Assembly (NCBI GenBank): GCA_946122785.1
Contig: CAMGYJ010000008.1
Span: 8,395,475-8,459,474, forward strand
From: Linum tenue
Lineage: Eukaryota > Streptophyta > Magnoliopsida > Malpighiales > Linaceae
Direction of reading: 5' to 3'
DNA length: 64,000 nt
Below the pieces are notes generated by a model. It saw nothing but the letters and a program-made list of their open reading frames with translations. It was not told the DNA's origin and did no database searches. A program made the position numbers and the translations under genes. Below, in pieces: positions 36,001 to 49,255 of this stretch. Positions within the stretch are counted from its first letter, which is position 1. Each line of letters starts with the position of its first letter.

Positions 36001-39000
36001 CCCAGGCTCTATCCACAGGAAAACAGGATACAACTCACACTTCCCAAAAAGTGAAATAGGTACTTGTACAACAAGTATGTGGTACCTAGTGGTTTCAGAA
36101 TGAAGCCATCATGATCTGTCGAGATCATTTGATAGCGTGATAACTCCTGAACTTTGTGGACACAAACATCTGGAATTTGATCATACTGGTCAGACTCAAG
36201 GACAGGGAACTAAAAATTCAACTTCAGAAAAAACTACCTTTGATATGCTTCTCAATAGATTCTCTATTAATGCCCCTGCTAACAGCATAATTCTCTGGGT
36301 TCTGAGCACAAGTTATCAAGTAAGCAAGCTGAAAGGACTATGCCTAAGTAATAACTGAAGAGGTTGAACTAGAAGTGCTTGCCTTTTTCATTCTAACATA
36401 CAAGTAAGAGCATTTCATCCACTCAATTGCACGTGCTATATCTGAAACTGTCAGCTGAACTATCTCTGCTGTCAGATGCTCTGTCACGCATGGAAGCAAC
36501 CTGAAAGAATAATTTGTACAGTAAAAATTCCCGTCAGGAATGCTCATTATTTAACTTCAGAAAAAGTAACAAGTTAACAAGCAGTTGTTGACGTACTGTG
36601 ATTCCACCAATTCACATCCATTCAATAGATTTTCATACAGGTGGACCTGCAAGGAATTATTAACCCAATACAATGAAGAAAATCTTAAGCACACACACAA
36701 AACGCATTGGAGAGGGAAGAGGCAATAGGCTCACTGTTTCTCTTTTTGTCATGATTATGACTGTCCCTGTATCATCAAATGGTGGCCGACCCGCTCTTCC
36801 ACACATCTAACAGCAATTCAATTTTTCTTTGTTGTGTATTGAGTGTTACAATTCAAGCGAATTGATTGCTGAAGTAATGCTCAAAAGGAGAACATACCTG
36901 TAGTACTGTGGATCGATCATACTCCATGTAGAGACCTTTTTCTTTGTTACTGGACCAAATAATAATATAAGATTGCTTAGAGTAAAGTAGTTCAGGTTTC
37001 TTTTTATATTTACTAACCTTAATTATGATAAAGCACTACTAATTATGATAAACAACTGGGATCATGTGCGTACTAATGCTGTGTCGACTTTATCACTACA
37101 GTATGTGCTGGCAAGTTTACTCCATGAGCAAGGGTATTTGTAGTGCACAGAACCTGAATATCACCCTTAAGAAAGAGACCTTCAACGAGACTGCGGTCCT
37201 TCATGCAGAGACCACCATTGTGATACCCAACTGTAGATTGAACCATAAGCAGCAGTCTTTGGAAGAAATAAAAATTAAACATAAAACTACCTAGTGCAGA
37301 GGACTAGAGTCATACTTCCATAGAGTATATAAGATTGCATCTGTTTGTCACTGAATGACATGGAAGCCTCTCTAAGTCTTTCCTTCTGTTCATGGTCTTT
37401 AATGAACGGATTAGAATAGCCGAAATTCATCACTGTTTGAGACAGTTGTTGTGCTGTTTCCTGTGCTCCCTTTCTTGTAGAACAGAAGATTAATGCAGAC
37501 TTTCCTTTGGAGAATTGCATTAGGGTATCTGCATATATCAATGACAATCACAAACTTATACCTCAAGTAATCAATTCAGAACTTAGCCAGCGAGAAAATT
37601 ATGCAAATGATATTAGTATAAGCTTTTTCAAGCAGCCCACTTACCAAAAATGTAATTTTGAAGGCGCTGTCAAAGAAGTAAAGGTAACAACAGAAGTCAG
37701 AAGTGGTCCACTATCTATATGCATTTGACTTCTCACACATAACCAAATAAAAAGGGAACATAAACTTCAAAGGCTGCACCGTTTATCCTTACGACCACTT
37801 GCCTTTTCAAAGAGAAAATCATTCTTTGCTGGGGTATATCCTGCAAACGGGATAGACGAACGATAAGAAAATAGCTCTTCCTGACGATCTGCACAAGTGA
37901 TAATCTAACAAGTGCAAAGAGATAGTAATGCTTCATCCATGCAATAAATAAGTATACCAAAAACTTTAGTGGTCAGCTTTACAGGTCTCATTTCCTCTCC
38001 AAATCTGCCAACCAATTATATAAATTAATATAAATCTGTGACCAAAACAGAAGAAATAGGAAAATAGCAGCGTAGGGTACAACTACATATGCTTGGGAGA
38101 AACAAAGTACCTTTTGATTCCTTTGACAGGAACATTAAGCCATTCAGCTAGAAATGTCAATACGTAAGAAGTCAATATCAATTGGATACTGTTAAGTCTA
38201 GTCTCTTTAATAAGATTGATAGCAGATATTGTAACTTACCAAGGTCACCAATATTAGGAACTGTGGCCGAAACAGCTAAAAGACGGATAGTAGACAGAGG
38301 ACTTGATCTCAGTTCAGGATTACTAGAAAGCATTTTAATTCTACTAACAATTGCCTCCAAAGCTGCTCCACGAGGATCATTCAATAGATGAACTTCATCA
38401 ATAAGTAGAAGAGCTATGTCACTGAAAAAGCTCAAGCCTCCATTCTTTATGCGGTATCTAGTCACAGCATCAAATTTCTGTTCCAAGGAAATGGCACCAA
38501 TCAGCTAGTAGACAAAAGCAACAACCAAAGTGCACAAAAGTTAATTATGTAGCTTGAAGAAAATCAGAACAGGAAACCTTGCAGACTCAAACAAGGTATG
38601 CCTATTCGGACCACAGTTAAGACCTAAGAAACATAAAGTCAAAGGACCCATTTGATTTCTGTTCGCAGACCTCTGGGGTGGTCAGAATAATATCTGCTTC
38701 TTGTATAGTCCTACTGTCATAAAATTCATTGTCCCCTGTCAGCTCCAAGCAAGCTATTCCCAGTGGTCCAAACTTGTTATTCCAGTCACGGACCTTCTCC
38801 TGTACGAGAGCCTTCGATGGTGCAATATAGACCTCCACTCACACAAGAAAATTATGCAGAAGAGTCAAATAATTATCAACCGCCAAAAGAAACTAAACTT
38901 CAAATCGAACACTCTCAACCTGAAACGAGAATATGGACTCATTACCATCTCTACTGAAATACTCACTTGTTCATCCATCAACATTTTACTGCATATAATC

Positions 39001-39516
39001 TGGAATAAGCGAACTAGACTCAGTTGAATCGGATGTTCTGAACTTACTGTTTTAAGGGTTCCCTTGACATGGATAAAGTTCTGCCCAGATATGAACCTGG
39101 AGAGAAGCCTCAGTATACAGAGTTCAAAAAGCACAGTTTTACCACTCCCAGTTGGTGCAGAGATGACCATGTTGACATCAGAATGGAAACAAACGGGGAA
39201 GCATTCACTCTGTAGTGGGTTGAAGTATCTGCAGGTGCACATGATTCATGACTAATTCCGAACAGTAACTGTAATTTTCACTAACAAACCATAGATTAAA
39301 TTCCTGAAAGCTCTAGCTAACCAATAAAGAGTTATCGCTCTACCACTGCAGTACTAATTACGTCAAGCATACAATCACAAGAGGCTCTAAACTTGCCAGC
39401 AACAGTTTGCACATCACATTCACGTAGATTAACCTGATGAGAATGTACCTGAAAGTAAATATTGAACGGAAATGTGACGGCAAATCTGACACTGACTTGA
39501 GCGTATATGCATCCAT
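33012..39516 (-). CDS. MER3: MER3/HFM1-type meiotic DNA helicase (ROCK-N-ROLLERS)
   Basis: I trace 26 exons joining in phase to about 1197 residues, from [13 protein letters not shown] (39516) to [10 protein letters not shown] (33012). Largest exons: 39048-39228, 38671-38832, 38240-38477, 37316-37528, 37074-37230, 35583-35779, 35303-35491, 34956-35207 and 33012-33865. Helicase motifs are intact: APTGSGKT (47-54), DEVH (164-167) and QMCGRAGRP (about 405-413), then a Sec63-like domain with a helix-hairpin-helix motif [13 protein letters not shown]3 unwinds recombination intermediates in meiotic prophase and belongs to the ZMM group that makes interference-sensitive crossovers; the Arabidopsis gene is RCK (At3g27730). 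Two introns need GC donors (37802 and 36382). A 5' UTR intron is likely (acceptor near 39586). The last exon is long and low-complexity, and holds a repeated IFDHIR motif. Confidence 0.95.
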
Positions 39517-39806
39517 TTCAGTCTCACTTCTCAAATGATGGAGAGATTAAACGATCAACCCTTCGAGATCAGCTGATCAGAGATGCCTGCAGAATGAGTT
39601 GTAAACGAACATAAGCGAAGAGAACAGTGAAATCATGCCAAGTAAATTCCGCACAGATGAGCACAGTAAAAATACATCGGACGCACTAATGAAACCTAAT
39701 CCCGAAGAACAAAAATCAACGAGAAATCTACATGAGTTGAATTGAGCGATGAGAGTTGTTGCTCGGAGTTGCAAATAGGCTTCAGGCTGTTCAATTCTTG
39801 ATGATG

Positions 39807-40645
39807 ACACAATCGAAGAATGGAGAAACAGGAAAATTAATGGACGAAGCTACGCGCACGCAGGGAGATTTCATCCCCGTCGAAGCCTCGCATAATCGAG
39901 GACGGGTTAAGCAGAATTCAAAGTTATTTAAGTAAACGAAACCCTGAAGAATCTCCGGCTAGAACAGACGGCGAACTGTCTTCCCGGCGGAAGAATGAGA
40001 TCAGGCGGGAGCCCGTTTCTCCAGCCAAAATTTAAAGTTTCTGTAATGTGAACTTCTCTAGTAACTCGTATGCTGAACCTGATTTGGAATCGCTTTGCAG
40101 TTCCAACTTTGAGTTCAAAATTTTCGTCTGGCAGAACCGGGAATGAACGGCGAGTTGGAAAACCTAATCTGAAATTCATTGAGAACTCTGTAGGAATTAA
40201 CACTAACGGTAAGAGATCCAGCTCTGAGATGCAAATGCTTATCAGATAGGTTTGATTCCTGACGATAAACACAATCGAAGAAACGGGGAAACAGACAAAC
40301 ACTGCAGGAAGCTACCGCAGGAAGATTTCATCCCGCCGAAGGTTTACGCAATAGAGGACCGGAAAGCACAGACAAAATCACAACTCGAAATCAAAAAATC
40401 CAAACGTAACCTGAAGGAAGAATAACCTGCGACACACGGCTGACGGAAAATAATCCAGCGATCTGTCTCACCGGCGGAAGAAACGAGCTCAGGCGAGCGA
40501 GAGACCGATCTCCAGCAGAAATCTCGAGTTTCTGCGAATTGAAATGCTCTTAGAGGAACTCGTCTATGATTTTCAAATCGTCTCACTGTTCCGATTTTGA
40601 GCTCAAACTTTTTGTTTTCGCAAGGCGGGAAAGAATGGTGGCGAG
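39807..40645. repeat. Diverged tandem duplication upstream of MER3
   Basis: 39807-40155 and 40269-40645 are related copies about 462 bases apart. Shared anchors in the same order include ACACAATCGAAGAA, GATTTCATCCC-(C/G)CGAAG, AGAGGAC/CGAGGAC, TTTGAG-TCAAA and GGGAA-GAATGG/GGCGAG. Many substitutions and indels separate them, so the duplication is old. It covers the probable 5' UTR or promoter of the minus-strand MER3 gene and the space up to the COX5C promoter. Confidence 0.75.
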
Positions 40646-41151
40646 TAAAAGACTGGAAAAGTGTGAACTGTGAAGTGAGGATGAAAATCTTCGCATATGC
40701 CTCATTTTATACTTCTGGTGTTATACTGGGAAATGACGTCACGCTACGGCTACTAAATTTTGCGGACACACCCCGGGCCGGGTGTAATGAGCTTTTCGGG
40801 ACCATTGGACCTCTCCACTTTCAGCCCTAGGTTTGGGCTAAAAACATATTGAGAAAGCCCGGTATGATCGGATCCGCCACCATCCAAACGACGACGTGGC
40901 AAGCATTAGTATCACAGTCAAACTCGACAGTTGCCACTTTGCTTTACTACGTGGCAGCTCAAATTCCCGCCACGGCGGATCTCCAGAAGCAGCGACTACG
41001 GTCCACATTGCCATGGGCTTCATTTCACTTCTTCACCAACTCGGCTCTCCTGGAAAGCTCTCACTCCTTCCTCTCTGTCTTTGTCCATTTGCCGAATTGC
41101 ATTTGCAGGAGAATTGAAAGGAACAATTACCCCTAAAGAAGACAGATCGAC

Positions 41152-41360
41152 ATGGCTGGTGGAGCGGGAAAGGTGGCACACTCTGCGTCTCTGCTTACAA
41201 GGGACCAAGCATAATCAAAGAGATCATCTACGGCATCTCCTTAGGGCTGGCTGCTGGAGGGTTGTGGAAGATGCACCACTGGAATAACCAGAGACGGACC
41301 AGGGAGTTCTACGATCTCCTGGAGAAAGGCGTCATCAGCGTTGTTGTCGAAGATGAATGA
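41152..41360 (+). pseudogene. COX5C: Cytochrome c oxidase subunit 5C, frame broken near the N-terminus
   Basis: The ATG at 41152 opens a typical COX5C start (MAGGAGKVAHSASL), but that frame stops soon after. The conserved body KGPSIIKEIIYGISLGLAAG, LWKMHHWNNQRRTREFYDLL and EKGVISVVVEDE lies in another frame from 41199 to the TGA at 41358-41360. The family protein is about 63 residues, so only a two-base surplus (or one-base loss) near CTGCTTACAAG separates the halves. No in-frame ATG lies upstream of the body before a TGA about 35 bases before the start codon. Everything else is pristine, including a plausible 5' UTR intron acceptor (TTTGCAG, 41102-41108). It is either a recent pseudogene or a sequence error. 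COX5C is a small nuclear-coded inner-membrane subunit of complex IV. Confidence 0.85.
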
Positions 41361-42112
41361 CTAGGCTAGATGGTTGATACTTGATAGTCTAATTAGGGGT
41401 CCCGTTTGCAAGCCCAATAAATGGATGTCGGTTTCGATTTGGTGCTTCGTTTGTTAGTTTTTGTACTTTGTAAAGCTTATTAATGGTTGAAGATATGTGT
41501 CTATCTCTTTGGCTGGTGTAGTAGGGTAAGTGGCCCTTTTCTGGTTGATGGTAATGAAGATGGGGCTGTTTCAATCAATTCAGGACAGTTTAGAGGTGAC
41601 GACAGACCGATTTGAACTTGTTCCGACCCAATTTTGATCAAATTTGGGTGTTAGGTTGATGCACATCTTCGTTGTTGGATCTATGCAGTTGTACGGTAGT
41701 ATTTTGTAAATAACATCAACATGATCAAAGTCGTCTGCCACCTTGCTAGTTGCTAGGTAACATCACCAATAGGTCGTTGCACATCAAATGAATGTGCAGG
41801 ATCATGTATTATTGCCCTGCCCACATGTGAATGAACAAAGATTTCTATTGACATATCACCACTGGCAATTATGGACTACACACTACAGCTGATTCTTTCT
41901 GCAAATTCCGCCCAAATCCAACAAACTATTGACATTTCTGCCGCCCACATTTATCACCCAACCAACCGGCCATAAAAAAACATCTAAAAGCTGGCCACCC
42001 GCCTGAGCAACCCCCTTTCCCCTTCCATCCATTTCTTCTTTCGGGTCCCTCTTTTCCAGAGTGACAAATGATTGATGAGTGAAAGATACAAGCTTGGAAA
42101 GGGACAACTTTT
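41361..42112. other. 3' UTRs and short intergenic gap
   Basis: The region between the plus-strand COX5C locus and the minus-strand receptor kinase, which converge here. I see no other coding or repeat feature. Confidence 0.5.
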
Positions 42113-44756
42113 TCACTCCTCTATTAGTTCTTGACTCCTGGCTGGACCGGTGGTTATGCTGCTGAGCAGGCTGGAAGACTCTTTGGTGGATTGTCCATTT
42201 GATACTCCTGATACTGAACTGTATGTGCTTCGAGACCTGAAGGACGCATCAGGGTCCATCAAATCTGTACCCCTCATGAAAGGTGGTTGACTTGGAGCTG
42301 CGATCTCGCAGTCACGATTTGTCAGCATCTCGATAACTTGTCCCATGGATGGTCTTAAGGAGACTGAAGCTTGTGAGCACAGTAGGCCGATTCTAAGCAC
42401 TTTTAGTGCTTCATCGGCTGGGAAATCACTGTCGAGGGATGGATCGACTGCTTCGATCAGTCTGTTCGTTCTGTAATAGAACCATACCTGAACATACAAC
42501 ATCACATTGAGCACAAAAACAAAGTCACAATCGTAAGAGTTTTCACGCTAGACTCCTGATAACGACGAGAACTAGCACTACTACTACATTAAAGTATGGC
42601 AGATGAAAGATTAATAAGAGGCCATACTGCTTGGAGGAGGGAGTTGGATTCGCCTATAACAGCATTGCACCTTTTCCCACTCACAATCTCCAGAACCAGG
42701 ACTCCAAAGCTGTAAACATCGGCCTTCTCAGTGAGCTGCCCACGAACCAGATACTCAGGAGCCATGTACCCTCTGCAGCAAAACAAGTGGGAATTAAGTA
42801 TCACTCTCCGAATGCAATGTTACAGGATACACAGTTAGATAAGAGAAAACTCACATGGTTCCAGCAATCCCAGTGCTGAGATGAGACTTATCAGCACCAA
42901 AATGCCGAACGAGCCCAAAATCCGCAATCTTGGCATTGAAATCCTCATCCAGAAGCACATTGCTGCTCTTGATATCCCTGTGTATGATCCTCACGGGAGA
43001 TCCTCTTTCTCCATGAAGATAAGCCAGCCCTTCCGCCGCCCCAACTACTACGTTCAACCTCTGCTTCCAGCTCAAAGTCACCACCTTGCTGGTCTTCTCT
43101 ACAATAAAACAGAAAATCCGAATCACCATTTCTGAAATCGTGGGTTAGAGAGTTCTTAAGTCTTTCTTTCTTACCGAATAGGAACTGGTCGAGGCTCTTG
43201 TTGGGAACATACTCGTAGACAAGCAGGCTTTCGGGTCCTTCAATGCTGCAACCCAGCAGCTTAACGAGGTTCTTGTGTTGGATTCCGCTGATCAAATTCA
43301 CCTCGTTAAAGAACTCCTCCACCCATTGGCTTGTGTTGAAGATCAGCCGCTTCACTGCCACGGTTTGGTTATTGGGAAGAGATCCAATGAAAACTGTGCC
43401 AGCTCCTCCTTGGCCTAGCTTCTTCGACAGGTTGAAGTAATCAGTGGCTTTTTCTAAAGTTTCATACTTGAAGTTCATGCTTAACCTGTTGAAGCTTATC
43501 GATACCTTGCCCAGATTTCTGCGTGCTGTGACAATTTCTAGTAAGTGGGGGAGCTAAAAAAATGGAGTAGTTCTTCTGGTATTTGGAAATGGTCTTTGGT
43601 ATGTACCTTGTTTAGCCTTTAGGCGTTTGAGATGGATAACATAAGCTGCCAAGAGTGTAAGCATGGCAAATGCTGCTGATGCTAACGCAATCGCCAGTAT
43701 CACTCCCAAAGTTGAATCCCCTGAAAATTCAGAACAAAGCCGAGCTTAGTTTCTCGAAAAATTGTCGTAGCAACTCAAAATCTATGCTCAAATTTGCAAT
43801 GAACCCTAATTAAAGATTCAAAATCGTTTCCCCCTTCTTCCCCTGTTCCTTCTCCGTCGCTTTCCCTCTGATTTCTCAGCAAACAAACAAAACCTAGAAA
43901 ATTTTATAAATTTTTCAAAAACAAAGAGTCCGAAATTACCGTGACCATGCACTCTAACACCTCCTTCGCCGTAGAATTTATGATCGGAGTACTTCAAATA
44001 GCAACCGGCATTCAGCGCTCTCCCTTCCCTCCTCGGCAGACATCTTCCGACCACCACGGCGGCGGCTTTACCCAAACACTCCCGGCAACCATCTCTCCCG
44101 ACGCTCTCCCAGCACTGCGCCAGAGCATAAGCTCTTCCTCCAACCTCCGCCACTCCGAAAAACCCGCTCACTCCCTCCGACGCCGCCGCGTTCCTCGTCA
44201 CATTCGCCACCGCGTACTTCACGCTCTCCGCGAACTCGAATTCCGCTCCTGCGGCGGCGGCGCTGCCGCATGTGAAGTTGTCGATGGCTGGGGAGACGGA
44301 TTCCGTGTAGAAGCTGTAATTCTCGTAGCGGAGGAAGCAGCCGTCGAGGTAGATCCGGGCGGAGACGGCGGGGAGGCAGCGGGGGAGCTTCGTGCGGGCG
44401 GCGGCGTAGCAGAGGAGGCAGTCGGTCTGGGAGAGGTCGGCGTGGCACTGGATCAAAGCGTAGAAGGGGATTGCGGAGTTGTTGAGATGGTAAGTGGCGA
44501 ATTTTTGCTTGTTGTTTATGAGCTGGGAGCTCAGGGCGTCCATTTCTTTGACGAAGGTAGGGATGAAGCTGGCGGCGACTGACGGCGGCGGGCGGGCGGA
44601 GCCGCAGAATAGGCCGGACTGATCTGTCGTTCGGGGATCGGCGACGGCGGAAGGAGTGAGAAGAGCGCAGACGAAGAAGAAGGAAAAGAAGATTGTTGTC
44701 GTTTCAGTGTTCGCCTTCTTCTGTCTCATTTCCATGGCTGCCGTGAAATGGTTCAA
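42113..44756 (-). CDS. Cysteine-rich receptor-like kinase (DUF26), CRK2/CRK3-like
   Basis: Six exons (43940-44756, 43607-43720, 43175-43525, 42855-43098, 42628-42772, 42113-42487) join in phase to 681 residues. A signal peptide ([18 protein letters not shown]) leads two DUF26 domains with the C-X8-C-X2-C pattern ([13 protein letters not shown] and [13 protein letters not shown]). Exon 2 codes one membrane span ([20 protein letters not shown]). The intracellular kinase has [10 protein letters not shown], the VAVKRL lysine, [17 protein letters not shown] and [20 protein letters not shown]. CRKs are plasma-membrane receptors tied to apoplastic redox and immune signalling. Exon layout and the [20 protein letters not shown] block resemble CRK2/CRK3. 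Translation could also begin at the Met at 44735. Exon 1 is GC-rich. Confidence 0.93.
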
Positions 44757-47700
44757 CTTCTGAGCAGCTGCCGCTGCTGCTGCGTATTTATTTTATTCTT
44801 TATTTTGTTTTGTTTTTGTTCTTCGTACGTGGATTGGAAGAGCGATAATAAAAAAATATATATATTGGTAAGTTTTAAGTAAATCCCTTCCCGCTAATTT
44901 CCTTGTATGACTTCTAGAATGGCCGTTAATTTGGGATATTTGGTCACTCCGTTAATTAATTTGGTGATCTGTTTCTATGTTGCTGTCTCTGATAAGGTCA
45001 TTGAAAATTGCCTATTAACGACCCACTTTATACACTAAAGTGTTGAGACTCCATTAGTCCCAATCTTTGACTAATTTTATTGCAACTTCAACTACAGAAA
45101 ACAAATTCCGAAATGAAAACATATTGGGCAAAACATTTTTTTCTTCTTCCTACTTTCCTAATATAATTTCACTTTAGTTAACTGACTCCAATCCTGGTTT
45201 TATTAAGTCAATTATATATGAAGTTCACTAGTGATCATTGTTCATCTCGCAAAAATTCCGGCCACCACAACCACGAGTAAATGACCAAGAAAATTAGAGT
45301 GGAAACCAACCATATGCAACAAAAAAAGGAGGAGAGCCTTTCTTTCTCATCATTTGAACTTTCAATGTGAAATTTTCTATATAAACTTTCTCCATTAGCA
45401 TAAAGTTAGGGTTTGTGTGACGACTTGTATGTAATTAACCGTGTAAAAGTTGCAAATTTGGATTTCCATTCCACACTAAAATCCAAAGCTTCAACTCACT
45501 AGGTTGTTTGCATGATAGATTGATGCTTGATAGTACTTAAGGATATGTAAGTTAAAGATGGGATAAGATTGTAAAAGAAAATTCAAAATACTATCAACAA
45601 GTTCAACCTTAAAATCAATATGACGAGCAATATAATCTACCTTGAACATGAGATATTTAAGACATTTTCAAAGTATCGATCTTATACTTTTTTTTATACT
45701 GAATATATGAATAATTAGAACACAGAGTGTGAAATATATAGCTATAGCGTATTGGCTACATGATTAGGTCTGAAGTGTGAACAGGGGCACAGGGCACAAC
45801 CTTAAACCGGGGCTTAAAAATAACTACAGGATAGAAGATAATCTAGATAATTAATTAATATATATTATTAGCTTACGTTTAACTAAGTGCGACTTTGCGG
45901 ATTGTCCACCTCAGCAATTCGTCATCTTTTCTGTTGTTCAGTCATCTTTTGTTATTAATGTAGTGCTGACCTTGCTAGCTTGCTTCCTGGAGTATCCACG
46001 TGTGCCACCTCATTCCTTGAACCCTTTCTTTACCTCATAAAACGAGGAATTTATTTAAATACTCCCCACGCTGTGATCGTGGATTAGCCCTAGCTACTAG
46101 CGAGGTAATTAAGCGCTGTGAGCCTGTGAAGCAACGAAAAATTGTCGTTGGCTGTCCTGTCGCACTGCTTTCACGAATCATGTCGGTGATATATATTAGT
46201 GCCACTTCACCATCGTCGACACTTTTCAATAAGAGTTCTAGAAGGACATGTATATCACAAGATTTGACCAACAATGATTCACATTCACCTTCCCAAGGGC
46301 AAGCATATTGTTATTGTGTAAAGGATTAGTAATCTAACCACGTTGGGTTTCTAAAGGAGATAATGGCATCAAACTAGCTAATAACGTAGTGACTAGCTAG
46401 TATCTCAATATTCTATATACTCCGTCTTACACCAAGTGTTGGTAAGCTTAACTAATATCCACATGGATATACATTAGGTTGACCCGCATCTCGCATGTTA
46501 TTTGAAGAAAATAAACACAAAATTTCAACATTTTACAAAAAGACGAGGGAAAACATTTCGTGAAAACCAATTGCATTGATATGATCTTTCATTGCCTATA
46601 TTTACAATATTTCGACAAATGCAATTGCATGAAAGCCAAAGTGGTCTAAAAATTGGAGAATGACGGGCTTCTTCCTTTTTTTCATAATTTAAGCACATGT
46701 GCATGCAATCGCAAACAAATTGTATTGATGCAAGTGCAAATGAAATTAATATAAGTTCAATAGCAAAAATACTGAGATGGCAATACAGCTCACAAATATA
46801 ATTAGTTTTACAATTACATTGATGTGAATGTTGCTAAAATCATATAATTGTGAATTAGACTCCCGCCATTTCAAGGGGAAAAATATCTTGTGATGTAAAT
46901 TGGGAATTATAAAACCTATATCTTTATTATCTTTATTCAACTCATATATACTGGGTATAGATAGACGAAGTTTAGCATAATCTTTGAATTCTTGATCCGT
47001 AAACCTAATTCATCTATTGAAATCATAACAAGTATGGCATTAAACATATTTTGTATGAACATTATTTTGTTCTGTTACACCCTAGTTTAAACACATGTGG
47101 GACTGATGTGCAATTAAAAAAAAAAAAACCAAATTTTCCTATTACCGCCAACCGTTTTCCTGTCGCTTTGAGCTTAACCTCATACATATATACGACTCCA
47201 AAGGATATAAAAGGTCCATAATTGCACCACCCAATTTGTCTACACTTTGTTTCTTTCTAACAAAGTCAACATTGAAGTAAAATTTGTCCTGAATGATTTG
47301 GGATACTTGTCTTCATTATAAACTGGCCAGTGGACTTATTGGCCGGTTAAGTTATATCCCCCATCCATTCGCTCAGTCCAACTGATCTTTTTAATTGAAT
47401 CCAAGTGTAATATACAATGCAGATTGCAAGGTACGTCTTTATATATGTTTCTTTCTCCTTTTCACCAAACAACGCCCCACCTATTTTTCGAGATCAGCTC
47501 AAAATATATTCAGTAATCATAATTGAGAGCCTTGCATTTCAAAGTCCGGCAGTCCATGTTCACACTCCCATAATATGGATTGGATGATGAGTTACGCGAC
47601 TGCTAAGTGCTAGCGAACGCATATTCAATTCCACATATCATCGCAAATGGAAAGCATAATTGTTACGCCAATTTCGTGTCTGGAAGTTCAATTGGTACCA

Positions 47701-48238
47701 GACATAAATTGAGATGGAGGACTTACGATACAAAGCAACAATCAAAACTCGCCTAAATCAAAGATACTGTCTGATCTAAGTCGATTATATAAAGAACTGA
47801 AATATCGATTTTATCAACAAAAAAAATTAAAAAAAAAGTATCATTAGCCTAGCTATCAAAAGCTTGCATAGGTCAAAGGAAATACATTTCACTTAACTCT
47901 ATAGGATGAGATCATGCTCTATCAACTCCTTAACCGACCATAGTTGCACAATTTATTTAATCATCTAGGTAAGAGTTGCTTAACATAAAACACCACCTTA
48001 GTTACTTATCATCGTTCCATTAAACAAGAACCATGTTGTAGAGGAGCCCATCGCCCATACCCACCCAATGGTGTTGTGGTGTAATAACCCCATGCATAAC
48101 CCAATAAGCATCCGCCACATCAGCACCTCATTCTCTTTCATCGAAAAAGTTTTAATTGTTCTTTCCTTAATCTTTAACGAATGATTTCTCACTCGTTTTA
48201 AGTCGGAATTTAATTTTTTGCACTCTTAGATCAGATTA

Positions 48239-48629
48239 ATTGTGCTCTTCAAAATGATATGCAATTTGATATTTTTTTGAACAAAAAAATTTGGCAGTTA
48301 TTACCAGTCTATACCATATTGTATTTGACTGTGCCATATGGTATTGATTGGTATTAAATAAGAGCATATCATATTGTATGAAAATACCACCCATAACAGG
48401 GTGATATAGCATGGTATGGAGTTGGTTACGAGAGGTATGAAATTTTTTCACCCAGAAATTTTTGAAATCCAATAGATCATGATTAAATTGTTTCTTCAAT
48501 GCAAAAATTCCGAAAACGACTGAAAAATGAAAGAGATACCATATGGTATGGAGTTGGTAACGACAGGTATGAAAAAAAAATTCTAAAAAAATATTGAAAA
48601 TGGATATCATTTTGTAGAGGAGCACAACG
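48239..48629. mobile_element. Possible MITE remnant with TTGTGCTC termini
   Basis: The left end TTGTGCTCTTCAAAATGATA and the complement of the right end (TTGTGCTCCTCTACAAAATG) agree with small gaps. Inside, the phrase TGGTATGGAGTTGGT-ACGA-AGGTATGAA occurs twice (about 48411 and 48546). No target duplication is visible, so the call is tentative. Confidence 0.4.
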
Positions 48630-49255
48630 AACTAGTTCCATCTGTGCAATTTTTTTTTTGAAATCTGAGTTAGAATGAAGAAGATATGATCCAATCAAGA
48701 AACCTAGGGAAAATAAATTCCTTTAATTCTCCACCCTTAGATCTGAAGCCACTTAAAAGAAGGGTCCAGATTTGGTTACTCATAGTTACACACCCTATCT
48801 TGAGCCATAGCCGTATATTCCATAGCCGTATATTCTTTCTAGATTTGTTAGTGAATGTTGTAGCTTTTATAGTTTACTTATTACTTGGTTACTTTTTCTA
48901 TTTTTTTATTCTAAATTATTTTCAATTATTGGAATATGTTTAATTCTTTCTTATTATGTTCTATTTATCCTTCTCTGGTCTCGATTTATTAATGGTCAAT
49001 TAGAATATATTTTTAGTGATGCTTCTAATTGAATTAGGAGTTTAAAACTTTGAATAGATCTTCCAATATTAGTTTTAAATATTCATTATTATTTTCTAGC
49101 ATATTTATTATCCCATATTGATATTTTTTATTATTTTTACTAATTTATCTATTTTATTAAAAAAATTCATTAGTCATTCTAGTAATACTACGTTCAGAAA
49201 GTTTTCTAATTTTTATATTAGATAATAATTGTTGAAATATATTTTTGGATGTTTT

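Noticed and set aside
38960..39010. Possible extra MER3 exon between exons 2 and 3
   Set aside because: Splice-like signals exist, but exon 2 joins exon 3 directly in phase ([17 protein letters not shown]), as expected for the family.
40931..41287. Plus-strand 118-codon ORF over the COX5C locus
   Set aside because: It is in the wrong frame relative to the conserved COX5C body and starts in the leader.
43941..44582. Plus-strand 213-codon ORF antisense to the receptor kinase
   Set aside because: Shadow of the GC-rich DUF26 exon; no independent support.
46035..46329. Overlapping ORFs on both strands in the 45-50 kb gap
   Set aside because: Short, with no recognisable domains or splice-consistent extensions.
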